This document shows positions 34,851-47,372 of a stretch of DNA of 64,000 nucleotides, piece by piece. Source of the DNA: Melieria omissa (taxonomy: Eukaryota > Arthropoda > Insecta > Diptera > Ulidiidae); contig OZ020267.1 of the NCBI GenBank assembly GCA_963971225.1, positions 67,546,577 through 67,610,576 on the forward strand. The letters run 5' to 3'. Both the position numbers and the translations under genes were made by a program. Under the pieces are notes generated by a model. It did not search any database, was not told the origin of the DNA, and worked only from the letters and a program-made list of their open reading frames with translations. Positions within the stretch are counted from its first letter, which is position 1. Each line of letters starts with the position of its first letter.

Positions 34851-36199
34851 TTTCTAACATTTGCCAACTCATGTAAACCTTCTGGCTTTTATAAATGTAG
34901 CACTTTTACAATATAACACAAATTTTTCATAATAAAATCCCACCTTGTTCTCTCACTGCTCTCGTTCCATTACTGCATTTGTGTTTTGTTTTTCAACTTG
35001 CAGCAAATTCAATCCTTTGCTGCACACATTCAAGTTAAAAGCACAGAGCAACGTGCTTTGGTGGTTGAGTTTAATTGTTCAACCAGTATAAAACACACGC
35101 ACACACATACATATACAATGCACATACCATATATTGTACTTATGTATACAGAACGCCAACATTTCCAACCAAACACTTCAAAAGTAACCAAACCCGGCGC
35201 TCTGCACTCGACGAAATGTTTTTACTCATATATATGTGTGTGTGTGTGTGCAATACCTACAAATCGTTGGGGATTAGTGCGAACAAAGCATGTGCCGAGC
35301 ACTAACAACAACAGCAGGCAAGACGTCAACGACAACGTCGCTGCTGACGACGATGTGGCATTCACTGATGGCGAACAGCAAAAATTTATTATATGTTACA
35401 GCACAAAACTTTCGATGCTTTACTGTTTAATGTGTGCGTAATTTTTGTAAATCGTTGCTGAGCTGAGCCACTCCCGAGCGGATGTGATGGGTTTGTTGGT
35501 TCGGTTGCCACTTCGGTGGGAAGTGGCTTTGATGGGCGTGCAAGATTGCAGCATTTGTTGAAGGATGAATATGTGTGCTATGTATGTGCTATTTGTGTTG
35601 TGCAAAAATTAAACAATACTATTGTGTTGTTGTTGCTGGCGTTAGTTGTAATTGTTCGCATGATTTTAGTGATTTCGAGTGCGATTTCAATTACATTGGC
35701 GTGTGCGCAAGAACAACGGAATACAATCATCATCTCATTAATTTCAAACAATGGTGCAATTCAAGTTGAAAATTCTTGCAATTTATTATAGAAAATATTA
35801 TAATAATTGCAAATTTGTAGCTAAATACTCAGTGCTTGATTAGGTGTGGAACTTTAACTATGAATGTGAGACAATGATTGGGGTTTCAGGAGTTTCGAAG
35901 TTATTTTTTTTGGTGAATATGCATCACTTAAAATGATTGAAAAGAAATTATTAAAAATATAAAGAAATATAAAAATATAAAAAAGTAATATTTTACTTTA
36001 ACTTCCTAATAATTAAATAATAATAAAAAAAAATTAAAATATTTTTTGATAACTAAAAGCATTTTTTCAATAATTCTAAACAGTTTTGAATAATTTGGAA
36101 TAATTGTGTATAATTTCAATATTTTTGTTTTCAATAATTCTTAAAAACCATAAATACGCATTCTGTATTCCGACTTGTTTGTATCATTTAATAAATAAT
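34851..36199. other. No gene recognised
   Basis: Contains CA/GT microsatellites (35,093-35,110 and 35,235-35,251) and frames of 91-151 codons of mixed composition with no known motif. Confidence 0.5.
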
Positions 36200-36900
36200 C
36201 TGAACTTTAAATATAGTTTTTACTCCGAAAAAATATTTTCTTACTCCGAAAGTGTTGTACTTGGTTTTTTGGTTCCTATTATGTGATTTCATTTGACTCC
36301 GAAAAACTATGTTTACTCCGAAAAGTGCAAAATGTAATATAGTGTACATTTTCCGTTGATTGGAAAATTTGTCTCAGCTTCAGAAAATTTACCATACGAT
36401 TTTATTTGACATCGAAAAAGTTGTTGATTCCGAAAAGTTGTATTTACTGCAAACAGTTATATACACCAAATTTGTCTAAGCTTCAGAAGATTCATTTAAC
36501 CATTTGATTTAATCGAAAAACAGATGTTGACTACGAAAAATTGTATCAACTACCACATTTTACATGGGTTCACTAACTTGTTTCAGCTTTTAAAAATAAC
36601 CATTTGAATCAATTTTACACCGAACACACTCCGAAAAGTTTATCAACTGCAAAACCATCTTTTACATGGATTCACTAACTTATTTCAGCTTTGAAAGTTA
36701 ACCATTTGATTCAATTTAACTCCGAACACACTCCGAAAAGTTTATCAACTGCAAAATGTTTTATACACCACATTTCCCTTCGACTAGATAACTTATCTCA
36801 GCTTTAAAAGCTAACCGTATGATTAAATTTAATTCCAAAAATAGATGTTGACTCTGAAATATTGTATTAAATGCAAAAATTGATATACCTAACAATTCCC
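36200..36900. repeat. Degenerate ~120-bp tandem repeat, about six units
   Basis: Recurring blocks are ACTCCGAAAA(A/G), TTTCAGCTTT, AACCATTTGATT(C/T)AATTT and TATCAACTGCAAAA. They are spaced about 110-125 bp, the clearest pair being near 36,590-36,640 and 36,688-36,760. Confidence 0.75.
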
Positions 36901-39490
36901 AATTCATTTCAAACTCTGAAAAACTTTATGTTCCGAATTTTGTTTGTCCCTGAACCATTTCAGCAGGATTTTGGAAATGTTTGTGGAAAACTAAGCTCTT
37001 AGCGTTTAAAAGTTTCAACATTAAACTTGGAAAAATTGTTTCAGAAAAAAAGTAAGTAGTAGTAGAAAAGGAGTAAAAGTAGTAGTGCTAAAAAGTAACA
37101 TACACTGATTTTTGTTTGCCACCAACCAACTGGTCCCGACTCTAGAAATATGCTTAACTTTGAAAGACTCTCTGTAAAATAGCATTGCACTTGGATATTA
37201 ATTTATATGGCCAAATATTTATGGTAATGTCCTGTAAACGGAAGCTTCCACTTTGCTGCAAAAACATGCTTTTTCTGTTTCCTCTTTTTTTTTAAAGCAT
37301 TCAAACGCAGATGTAGTCGAGCCTCAACGCAGATTAAGACTTGGCAATCCACACACTCACACAACTCAACTGATAATCAAAACATTATCAGAGCATATTT
37401 CGCTGAGTTGGATCGGCTCCACGGTGTGCATTCTTTTCAGGTCTGCGCCGCTTTTCGCTTCAAAGTCAAGTCAGCCATACAGCCAGCAGACAAACAAAAG
37501 CCATCACCCGGGACCGGTGGGCTATAGACACAAAATTGAGAGAGGGAGAGGCACTAAAATGGCTTCCGTTGCTTTTTGCATTTACATTTACATTTGAATG
37601 CTTTTCGTTGATTTGAATTCGATTTGTATTCAAATTGAGTGAATGCGTGCAAGGCGCTTAGTTGTGTGTGTGTGTGTGTGTGGGTGCATGATTTGAGCTG
37701 AAGCACATTGCTGATATGATCTGATGCGATGCTGTGTGATGACTTGTGTGGCTGTTTGTGGCGTGATAATTTCCGCTACTCGCCTTTTAACACACAACAA
37801 AATTTGAATTTGAAGAATTTGAAAGTCTGGGATACTTCACTATGTATGTTTCCGAAATATTGTGACTCGAATGGGAGAGTGAGCGAGTGGCAGTTGGATG
37901 CATACGACAGCTTTAGTTCCTCACATGGCTTGTGATGTGATAATTATTTCGGTTTATATTTATTCGATGGCTCCAATATTTTCATTTGTTTCACTTTTCA
38001 TTTGTCTGCGTTGTTGTTGTTGTTGTGCAAGTCCAAGTTGTTAGGCACCTCCCAAAATGCCATAGTGACAGCAAAAGTTTGTTCTGACATGATTTCACCG
38101 GGTGTACCATATATTTCTTTATATGCAAAAATTTTAATCAAACTTTTAGTTGTTGTTTTTCACGCTGCTGCTGAATGTCCTTTTTTGTGTTGGCGTCGCT
38201 TGCCGAACAGCCATTAAGCATTTCAATCTCTCGTAATCGATGTGACTGTGGCAGTCACATTCACCCACGCAGTGGTCTACAAAACAACAACAACAACAAC
38301 AACAGACACGACAACAACGACGAAATATAGCGAAATGATGCCAACACCTACAACAATTACAACAACAACAATAAAACTACAACAAATACGAAATAATTAA
38401 AATTGCCAGCAGCGAACGCGGAAATACCGTAGTTGTGGGAGGGGTGAGGGAAATTGCACTCATTCGTTCCGCGAAGTTGACGCCGCAATTAAGTGAAGTA
38501 TGCCGGAGCTGTTGTTGACGTTGTTGTAGTAGTTGTATATAAATCTATATATTTTGTTATTGTTGTTGTTGTATATTTGGCGTGCCTTCAACTCGCTGTG
38601 AAGTCAACAGCAAATGAGAAAAGTTTGCAATGTTCTTGCGCCCATTTTGCCTTCGCTGGCCTCCACTGTCCGTGCGCTCAGCGCCATGTGACCGTTGCGG
38701 CAATCGGCGCTCCAGTGTTAAGTTATTGCCTTGCAATGGCTGGCTGCGGGCAATTGCTCCCGCTGAAAATTCCACTTCAACAACAACAATAACAACAAAA
38801 AATCAACGAAACATTTTACTAGCGCACACCAGCGCGTCACTGGTCGCTAACAACAACAACAAAAAACCGGAAGTGTGCCACCGTTTTGCTTTTTGGCTTC
38901 GCACTTTGACTGCAGCGCGGCATCGTTTTTGCGCCGCCGCGTCTGCAGTTTATGGCTCTTTATTATTATGTTGCCATTTTATGCATTCGCGGTGCGGCTG
39001 TTGCTGTTGTTTTTTTGTTTTCTGTTTTTTGTTTTTCGTGCGCCGGAGCAAAGTTGCCGCTTTTCACAGCTTGTCCAAGTCTTTTTCGGTAAGAAAAAAC
39101 TGCTTTCGGCAGCTTGAAGTTTATGCTAAAACTTTAATCAAGTATTTGTTGTTGCGCATTGATTCTCAAGTACCGTATTTACTTGTGTGCGTAATTGATT
39201 TTGGAGAAATTTTTTGTGCGCATACCTTTTGAACGGAAATTGCAAGGATAGAGTTTAGTGAAATTCACAAGGAAGATTTTCAACTTTTCAAGATTGCAAA
39301 ATTTTTTCAATTATTTTCTTTTAATTTTTTGCCTAACTGTAAAAAAGTGGCAAAATTTAATATTTTGAAGTGAATGCTTTACAAGTTGTTTTAAAACGAA
39401 TTTAAAAGTTTAAATTTAAATAAAATAAAAAAAATATCATACAATTAAATTTAATAAATTAAATATACTAAATAAATAAAATGAAAAAAA
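36901..39490. other. No gene recognised
   Basis: A 200-codon ATG-started plus-strand frame (38,630-39,232) passes through CAA repeats and a cysteine/phenylalanine-rich stretch, with no domain recognised. A GGTAAGA near 39,089 could act as a donor but is unsupported. (GT)n at 37,662-37,682. Confidence 0.45.
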
Positions 39491-40336
39491 GTAAAATAAA
39501 ATAAAATAAAATAAAATAAAATAAAATAAAATAAAATACAATAAAATAAAATAAAATAAAATAAAATAAAATAAAATAAAATAAAATAAAATAAAATAAA
39601 ATAAAATAAAATAAAATAAAATAAAATAAAATAAAACAAAATAAAATAAAATAAAATAAAATAAAATAAAATAAAATAAAATAAAATAAAATAAAATAAA
39701 CAAAATAAATAAAATAAATAAAATAAATAAAATAAATAAAATAAACACAATAAATAAAATAAATAAAATAAATAAAATAAAATAAATAAAATAAGTAAAA
39801 TAAATAAAATAAATAAAATAAATAAAAGAAATAAAAGAAAAAAATGAATAAAATAAATAAAATAAATAAAATAAAGAAAATAAATAAAATAAATAAAATA
39901 AATAAAATAAATAAAATAAATAAAACAAATAAAATAAATAAAATAAATAAAATAAAATAAAATAAAATAAAATAAAATAAAATAAAATAAAATAAAATAA
40001 AATAAAATAAAATAAAATAAAATAAAATAAACAAAATAAATAAAATAAATAAAATAAATAAAATAAATAAAATAAACACAATAAATAAAATAAATGAAAT
40101 AAATAAAATAAAATAAATAAAATAAATAAAAGAAAAAAATGAATAAAATAAATAAAATAAATAAAATAAATAAAATAAATAAAATAAATAAAATAAATAA
40201 AATAAATAAAATAAATAAAATAAATAAAATAAATAAAATAAATAAAATAAATAAAATAAATAAAATAAATAAAATAAATAAAATAAAATAAAATAAAATA
40301 AAATAAAATAAAATATAATAAATAAATAAATAAAAT
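39491..40336. repeat. Compound (AAAAT)n / (AAATAAAAT)n array with a higher-order duplication
   Basis: About 845 bp made only of AAAAT and AAATAAAAT units with rare variants. Landmark variants repeat in the same order: AAACAAAATAAAT at 39,698 and 40,029, and AAACACAATAAAT at 39,743 and 40,074, both offset by 331 bp. GAAAAAAATGAATAAAA follows at 39,837 and 40,132, offset by 295 bp after an indel. So part of the array was duplicated as a block. Confidence 0.95.
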
Positions 40337-40379
40337 TAATATTTAACACATACATATATCTGTGAGCTGTATAGCGAGT

Positions 40380-40610
40380 TGAATGGGTTGGAGTTGCTTA
40401 GGTTGGGAAGGCCATATGCCATACACTTGGAGGCCCAACTTGTCCATTGTGAATACCTTTCGGTTGTGCTCTGTAGGCAGCATCAGTCTTACTGCGAGAC
40501 AAACCACTTCGACCTCTTAATGAAGAAGAGTAGCTGCAAAACTTGTATTAGCCAGGATTGTCAGGAATCTTGATCTCAGGATGCAGAGTAGTCGTATGTG
40601 TAGAGGCGGA
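40380..40610 (-). repeat. Probable 5'-truncated retroposon with the common 3' tail
   Basis: Read on the minus strand it ends with TTCACAATGGACAAGTTGGG, then CTCCAAGTG and CCCAACCTAAGC. This matches the layout of the tail at positions 1-75 (CACAATGGGCC, CTCCGAGTG, CCCAACCTAAGC). The upstream body is not that of the tRNA-SINE. The short plus-strand frame across it (40,379-40,573) is taken to be spurious. Confidence 0.45.
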
Positions 40611-42444
40611 CAAAAATAAAAATAAAAAAAATCTTCTATGTAGTTTCCAATTCTTACTCATCTTCACAGCTTCAGCAGATATCGCTCCACAGTGTATAGT
40701 AATCAATCCAACGTGGTACTGAACAGAGGATCAAGTCACGGACAGTAAAATTTCGGTTTTCTTCATAATCAAAGTGAGCCATAGTGTTCGGAAGGGGCCT
40801 CAATCACCAAGGATTTTCAATTCAATACTTTACAATTTGTTATATTACCTTTGCCTTTCTTCAGATTACAATTTTCTCCATGATCCTGTTTAGTCCTGAA
40901 GGTTTCTTGCTCTAGTTTTCTTAAATCCAAAAAGTGTTTTTGATCCAGTAAAATTCAGAAAGATAAACCTTTGTGTTATGGGTTTTCAGCTGCTGGCTTT
41001 TAGTTAGCCTCCTTCTTGACTCGGACTCAACTTTTTTCAACTCCCTTTTTCATTTAGTTGTTTTATGTTACATTTAATTTCAGTTTTTGCCAAAAAATCA
41101 AATATTGAAAAACATGAAAATTGCCCAAGTTTTTTCCATTAAGTTTGCATGCACTCACATAAAAATGCTAAAAAATTTGCAATTAATTTTTGTGCACATT
41201 TTGTGTGAAAAATATTTTCAAGTTTTTTAAGCAAACAGTAAACAGGGCAACAACAACAATAGTGACAAACATTCGCTACCCCCACGCTCAATTTGCATGC
41301 CAGCACCTGCGGCCACATTTGGCGCAAGCAAAAGAAATATAAATAGAAAAAAAAGAAACAGCTGCAACACCAACAGGGGAGCACAAACAAAAGCCGAGCG
41401 AAAGCAACAAGAAATGTGCACTCGCCGGTTGTGCAGCTGTGCCGAATTAAATTGAACTGGACAGGACAGCGCGTGGGCGGCTAGTGGGCGGGGTGGAGTG
41501 ACTGCACTAATGGGCAGACACACAAATGCAAACTGTGAACACAACGCAAACTGCGCGCCGAGTGGCAAGAAATGTCTGAATAAAAATAAATTTAAATATG
41601 CGCCGCGTAAGAACCGAGTGGAAGTCGCCCGAAGGCGAATGGCGCAGTGTGCGCACACAAAATGACTTCCGTTTCCCTCGCCCCGTTTCGGCTGGCGTAA
41701 CAAAACCCGCTTTAGTTTTCACTGTATTTGTGCGCAGACTATGAAACATGAAGTGAAAGAAAATTATATAAAAAATCTGCAAATCTGATTTTGCCATTTT
41801 ATTTGAATGACAACAAATACAATAACAACAAAATGACAAAATAGTGCAAACAAAACAAATAACAGCAGCCCGAAAGTGAAAAAGCGAGTTCAGCAAAAAT
41901 TTGATACGTTGCTGGCGCCAGTGTTGACGTAGCTGGTCAAATTGATATTGAAATTGGGTCTATTTGTTGTTGTGTGGTATTTTTAGATATGCCTTGACAG
42001 CAAATTGCTCTGGTACCAACTCGGTCGTGTTAAGAAGCCTATTTATAGAGATTCGGCAATGTTTGGTGGTAATATTTAGCGCTCAAAATATAAATGGAAT
42101 ATTAGTGGAAATTTAGTTATTTCAATGTTTGTTAAGAGCTCTGTGACAATAACCTCGAGGGATCAATTTTAAATGGTTGTGTTAGTTACCTGTAAAGATG
42201 GGTAAATTATGTTTACTAGTCAAAAAGTTCTGGAGGTCATTCATAGTAAAGTGTGGTATTCAGGTTTTTATTCTCTGATCCGATTTACAAAGACTTAAAA
42301 ATTTTCAGGATATGCATATTTCAAAGAATTTATTTAAATATTTGCGGTTGGACTTTAAATGATTTGCCATTTTGGATCCTTTCAACAAGTGTTAGCAGTA
42401 GTTTTATTCCATTTCTGGGCGCCTGTTTTGAAAGCAAACAGATC
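40611..42444. other. No gene recognised
   Basis: Minus-strand frames of 129 and 158 codons near 41.2-41.9 kb are cysteine/phenylalanine/leucine-rich and fit CAA-rich plus-strand composition. No transposon ends seen. Confidence 0.5.
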
Positions 42445-42723
42445 TATTTTATTTTATTTTATTTTATTTTATTTTATTTTATTTTATTTTATTTTATTTT
42501 ATTTTATTTTATTTGATTTCATTTTATTTTATTTTATTTTATTTTATTTTATTTTATTTTATTTTATTTTATTTTATTTTATTTATTTTATTTATTTTAT
42601 TTTATTTTATTTGATTTTATTTTATTTTATTTTATTTTATTTTATTTTATTTTATTTTATTTTATTTTATTTTATTTTATTTTATTTTATTTTATTTTAT
42701 TTTATTTTATTTTATTTTATTAT
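42445..42723. repeat. (ATTTT)n pentanucleotide array
   Basis: About 55 units, with small interruptions at 42,513-42,521 and 42,583-42,613. Confidence 0.95.
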
Positions 42724-44660
42724 TACTTAACCAAACTTGTTGTTTGTAGGGTTGTCAGGATTTCACTTTACACACATTTACTTTTAGCGTTCAAAATGAA
42801 AAAGGTATCGCGCTGGTCCTACAGTTTTCTCAGTTCTGCATCAAACTTTTATAAATATTTAATTAAAAATTGCGTCTCACTGCTTACAAAAAATCATACA
42901 TCATCCGCTCAGCCGAAGCAGCCAAGTGTGAAACTTTAGAATGTAATTTAATGAGGTCTTTCAGCAATTTCACATATTGCCAAGTTTGAACGCAGCACTT
43001 TGATTCGGCCAAATCGGCGACGTGGCAAATTTGCTGCCAGCTGCCAGCGACACACTTCAGCTATCAGCTTTCGAGCTCTCGGCCGCCTACGCTCGAGCAG
43101 CAACGTCGGCAAATTATCAAAATCAATTTCTATTGTAATTTTTCAATGCTATCTCAGAGTTTAATTTTTCATAGCACGAACAGCCGCGCTTCGTGCTCTT
43201 TGCCTGCGTTGCTCGACGCCAAACACTCGACGCGTTGATTTGCGATGCTTCGGCCGCATCGTTGTCCTGTCGCACTTTGCACTCGACTCGATTCGACTCG
43301 ACTCGATTCGACTCGACTCGAGTGTGCGTTGCTGTTGGTGTCAGTGCGCGGGTGTTGCTCGTCGCTGTTGCTGCCGGTTGTTGTCTGCCACTTGGGCTGT
43401 CGAGCGTTTGCAATTGATTTTGAAATAAATAAATAAATAAAAGCAATAACAGTAAATTTTCGCCGAGTTTCAACAAAATAACAAGGCTATTTATTTTGCT
43501 TTCGTTGTTGTTATTTGTTGAGCCTTTGTTGTTGTTTTAGCTGTCGCTGGGTGTGGCATGTATAGAAATCCGACAACAATCTGCACACGGCACACACACA
43601 GATACACAGTAGGCAAATCAAACGTCCAACAACCGGAATGGTGTGGGGGGAGGTGGGGGTGTGGAACATGAACTTGTGGGCTCAACTTGAAATCGATTTT
43701 TTCCTGCAAAGCAAAAAATTCGACCAAAATGAATAGACTACACAAGAATTAAATCAAAGACAAAGCAAATAAGACAAAATCAACAAAATTTGGGCACGCA
43801 GCAAAAAAAAAAATCAGCAAAAGCAGCAAATTTGCGTTCTTATTAACATTGGCGGACAGAAGGCGTGGGAGATGGTGGATGGAACTTGATTGCAAGCGGG
43901 TAAAGCGAATCGTAAAAATCGAAACGGTTCAAAGAAGTCTTAACGGATTGGCCACATTGCGGAACCATAAAATCTCTGCCGCAAGTGTTGGGTTTGATTG
44001 GGAAAAGACGGAGATAGATGAGATGTCACTTGCCATGGTTCAAAATGGCTATTTCAGTATTCATTCGGGGAGTGAAATTTTCAACCGAAGAATGAACTAA
44101 TAAATCGCTAGTATATTCCTAAAGATTTTCACTCCCCGATGAAAACAATTATTATTAAGAGGACTATGCCACATGATCAGTGGCGCTCACTGGGTTTAAT
44201 TTTGAGGGGAATTCTTTAATAATTTATTTCTTTCGATAATTTTTTAGTTTTTAATTTTGTAATTTTTAATTATTTAACAAATTCCGATTTTTCGATTTTT
44301 ATTTTTCTATAATTTTGTAATTTTTAGTTAACAATTTTTAATTTTTATTTTTAAATAATTTTGTAATTTATATTTTTTTAGATTTTTAATAGCTTCACAA
44401 TTTTGAATTTGAATTTTTATACTTTTATTTTTATTTACTTTTTACTTATTTTTTATATATTTAGTTACAGTTGAAGTACTTACAGACTATGGGACACAAA
44501 ATATCAATCAGACATTTGTGTGGAGTTCAAAACCCCCAAAACCCACTTCTTTGCACCACTGTGTATAGTATACATACGACTACATATATAGATATATACA
44601 GATAGTTTTCACCCGAAATTCATTAACGAACTACATATTTGTTATGGTGATGTGGAGTAT
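42724..44660. other. No gene recognised
   Basis: Includes the ACTCG repeat at 43,281-43,322 and an AT-rich block at 44,215-44,470. CAGTGGCGC at 44,178 and GCACCACTG ending 44,561 look like hAT ends, but their 8-bp flanks do not match. Confidence 0.5.
43281..43322. repeat. 15-bp ACTCGACTCGATTCG tandem repeat
   Basis: Two full units and most of a third, ending in CTCGAG. A related CTCGAGTCGAGTCGAG run occurs at 2,104-2,119 in the other orientation. Confidence 0.9.
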
Positions 44661-44678
44661 TGATGATTATTCGGTTTC

Positions 44679-45005
44679 TTCTTCTTCTTGACTGGCACGA
44701 CAGCCCGATTACGAGACTAAGGCTTAGCTACCCGCAACCATCCATGTAGTGCGTGCGAATTTTTATAAGGTTGGAAGGGACCTACAATTTTATGTCAGTT
44801 CCGAACGGCGAGTTGGGAGCTTTTTCATAGGCAATTTTTCTCTCAGAGGTTTGCAATTTCCTGCTGAAGGAACAGCCGCCGAAAGAAAAATTGCCTTTTT
44901 TCTTTTCTTTTCGATGTTGACGCAACGGAGTCTTGAACCTGGGTTCGAGCGTCGCATTTGACTCGCGGCCCAACGCACTAGCCAGCTGAGACACGGCGGC
45001 TGCGG
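44679..45005 (-). mobile_element. tRNA-derived SINE, second family (327 bp)
   Basis: The perfect 12-bp duplication TTATTCGGTTTC flanks it (44,667-44,678 and 45,006-45,017). On the minus strand the 5' end reads GCCGCCGTGTCTCAGCTGGC, with an A-box-like TCTCAGCTGGC. About 50 bases later comes a B-box-like GGTTCAAGACTCC, both of tRNA type. The 3' end is a (GAA)n run. Body and tail differ from the SINE at 8.4 kb. Confidence 0.85.
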
Positions 45006-45079
45006 TTATTCGGTTTCCGTATGCAAAAACTTGTTTCCACTAAAAACTTCTCAGCTGGTTCGTTTTTCGATACTTAGTA

Positions 45080-45569
45080 CTTTTCTATACTGAGTTCTGT
45101 TCTCAATATTGAGCACTCGAATTCTGAATTTAACAATTCTATGTACTTAAAAATACTCAGTACTCATATTTGATTCCTAAGAGTAACGATTCTGTGTATT
45201 TCAAACTACTCAGTAATAATACATAATTCCTGAAAAAAGATGATGCGTGCTTGAATGTATTCAGTACTCATACTTGATTCCAGAAAGTAACGATTATGTG
45301 GACTTGAAGTACTCATTACTAATACTTGAATTCTTAAAAACAAAGCTGTCTACATAAAAGTAATCAATACTCATATTTCATTCCCAAAAGTAACTCTTCT
45401 GTGTATTTAAAAGTAATCAATACTTATATTTGATTCCTGAAAGTAACTATTCTGTGCACTCAAAAGTAATCAATACTCACACTTGATTCATGGAAATAAA
45501 GGTTCTTATACCTAAAACTACTTAGTACTCTTACTTGATTTCTTAATACAAAACATGCTGTGTACTTAA
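45080..45569. repeat. Degenerate ~58-bp minisatellite, left part
   Basis: Units share AGTACTCATATTTGATTCC, GAAAGTAACGATTCTGTG and TA(C/T)TTAAAAGTA, about eight times. The array is split by the piggyBac element and resumes at 47,398-47,490. Confidence 0.8.
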
Positions 45570-45753
45570 CACTAGGATGTGCAACTGGGCTTTTCCAGGC
45601 CCATTTTGACTTAGAGTAGTCGCCAAATTGTTTCTTTAGCTCTGATCGCTGAAATATTTTATGCCAACTATCGCTAATGTTTTATAAACGAAACGGAACT
45701 AACAAAAGGTTATTTGCATAAATTTTGTAGAACAAACATGACCACTTTATGTA

Positions 45754-46107
45754 TGTAGGCGCTAAGTGGAGCAACTGGGCCTGGCGAGGCCCATAAGCGT
45801 AATCAGCTATTCCTACGATTTTCGCCCAGTTAGGCGTGGCATATACAGCTTATACTTGGCACACGTACTCTATGATAGTATAGCTGTGTGTCGAAGTAAT
45901 TATTTGGGGGGATTTCTTAAGAGAGTGGGGGTTGAGGTGCCCCAAAAAGTAAAACTGCTATTTGTATATGGCACAGCATTTAAATTATTTATTTATTGAT
46001 TAAATTGAAATCAACATAAATAGAGACAGTTTATTCTGCAGCACAGCCATGGCACAAACATAGTTTTTTTACAGAGCCGTGTTCAAGGCACATGAAGTTT
46101 TTACATG
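45754..46107. repeat. Left arm of the piggyBac inverted duplication
   Basis: Starts TGTAGGCGCTAAGTGGAGCA and ends in TTTTTACATG. It pairs with the right arm over about 355 bp. It includes a GGGCCTGGCGAGGCCC hairpin close to the outer end. Confidence 0.9.
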
Positions 46108-46830
46108 AGTTACACGAGAAGAAGGTTTTGCGCCGTTTTTTGTCATGTTGAGGTTTACACCATGCACAGTCCTTTCGTTGTTTCTTGTCTGGTCGTGCGG
46201 ATGTGCTTGGGGCTGGGTAGTAAGCTTGTGTCTGTAATAATAAAGACAGAATTAACAATGCATAATAGTTTATTTTTAATAATTACTTACAAAAACATTA
46301 AATTTCGCCATAGCTGCACTGATATTAGGCCAGCGGCTAACGTGACTGTTCATTGCCCTATTTTCCATGTGAGGAGTGACCAACTGAGTTGTTAAAATCG
46401 TTAGATATTCACGACGTTTATCCGTTTTGGGTGATCGTTTGAACGAATCGTGAACAATAAAGGATGCCAGGCCAGCAATATCTAATATTATAAAACATGG
46501 AAAGTGGCCAACGGTTTGTGCCACGCTTGCGAGTAGCTACTGAGCATCTGGTCCATAGTATCGACACCTGCTTTATTTTCGTTGTAATCCAAAATTTGAT
46601 AAGGCTTCTTTTATTGGCATTGTCAACTTTGGATACATAATGCTGTGTTGACAGCAAAATTACTGCCTTATTTTTTTTTTGGCACATATGAGCACAATGA
46701 AACTTGCTCGTTGTAATAGCCAAACAATGTTTCCTCCAGTTTACGATTCGTCGACTTTTTGAACTCCTCTGGGACAAACCGTTTATTGGAAGGGACAGTT
46801 CCTACAATTGCCATTTGCCACATTATTTGA
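46031..46830 (-). pseudogene. piggyBac transposase, C-terminal part, frameshifted
   Basis: PiggyBac transposases excise and insert at TTAA. Recognisable minus-strand blocks, in order over several frames, are: MAIVGTVPSNKRFVPEEFKK, NRKLEETLFGYYNEQVSL, KKNKAVILLSTQHYVSKVDN, CKRGTNRWPLSMFYNI-type sequence (46,570-46,490), DIAGLASFIVHDSF and RREYLTILTTQLVTPHMENR. The cysteine-rich end follows (CAWCKPQHDKKRRKTFFSC, CKNFMCLEHG). At least three frameshifts separate them. The N-terminal half with the first catalytic Asp residues is missing, and sequence upstream of about 46,820 no longer looks like piggyBac. Not functional. Confidence 0.8.
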
Positions 46831-46861
46831 AAGAACATTTTCCAGCCGCAATTTTTGTAAC

Positions 46862-46909
46862 AAACAGATAAAATAAAGGGTTTTATAATCCCCCTTGCGT
46901 GCGCCACTG
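46862..46909. repeat. hAT-like terminus inside the piggyBac element
   Basis: Read from the right it begins CAGTGGCGCACGCAAGGGGG, nearly the same start as the hAT element at 8,861. The partner end and a matching 8-bp duplication (expected CACATATT) were not found nearby, so it is a solo terminus. Confidence 0.5.
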
Positions 46910-47017
46910 CACATATTAATTGTAATAGAGTCATCAAATATGGCTGCTCGTGTTTGAATAATTTTTGTTTAACGGCTTACGTACATTTTAGGTACATTTT
47001 TCATATATTTACGAAAA

Positions 47018-47372
47018 CATGTAAAAATTTCATGGGCCTTGAACACGGCTGTGTAAATAAACTATTTTTATGCCATGGCTGTGCTGCAGATAAACTGTCT
47101 CTTTTTTTGTTGATTTGAATTTAATCAATAAATAAATTAATTAAATGTTGTGCCATATACAAATAGCAGTTTTACTTTTTAGGGCACCTCAACCCCCCAC
47201 CCTCTTAAGAAATCCCCCCCAAATAATTACATCGACACATAGCTATACTATCATAGAGTACGTGTGCCAAGTATCAGCTGTCTATGCCACGCCTAACTGG
47301 GCGAAAATCGTAGGAATAGCTGATTACGCTTACGGGCCTCGCCAGGCCCAGTTGCTCCACTTAGCGCCTACA
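47018..47372. repeat. Right arm of the piggyBac inverted duplication
   Basis: Reverse complement of the left arm. On the plus strand it encodes CKNFMGLEHGCVNKLFLCHG, a diverged second copy of the transposase C-terminal cysteine motif. Confidence 0.9.

Noticed and set aside
38630..39232. 200-codon plus-strand ATG frame
   Set aside because: Passes through CAA repeats and a Cys/Phe-rich low-complexity stretch, and no domain is recognised.
39437..40355. Very long stop-free minus-strand frames (up to 295 codons)
   Set aside because: They are translations of the AAAAT array (ILFYF repeats). The pentanucleotide has no stop in these phases.
43123..43476. Frames with repeated ESNRV/DSTRL peptides
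   Set aside because: They translate the 15-bp ACTCG/ATTCG repeat.
44178..44561. Possible hAT element (CAGTGGCGC ... GCACCACTG)
   Set aside because: The 8-bp flanks (CACATGAT and TGTATAGT) do not match and the inverted repeat is weak, so chance or two unrelated ends cannot be excluded.
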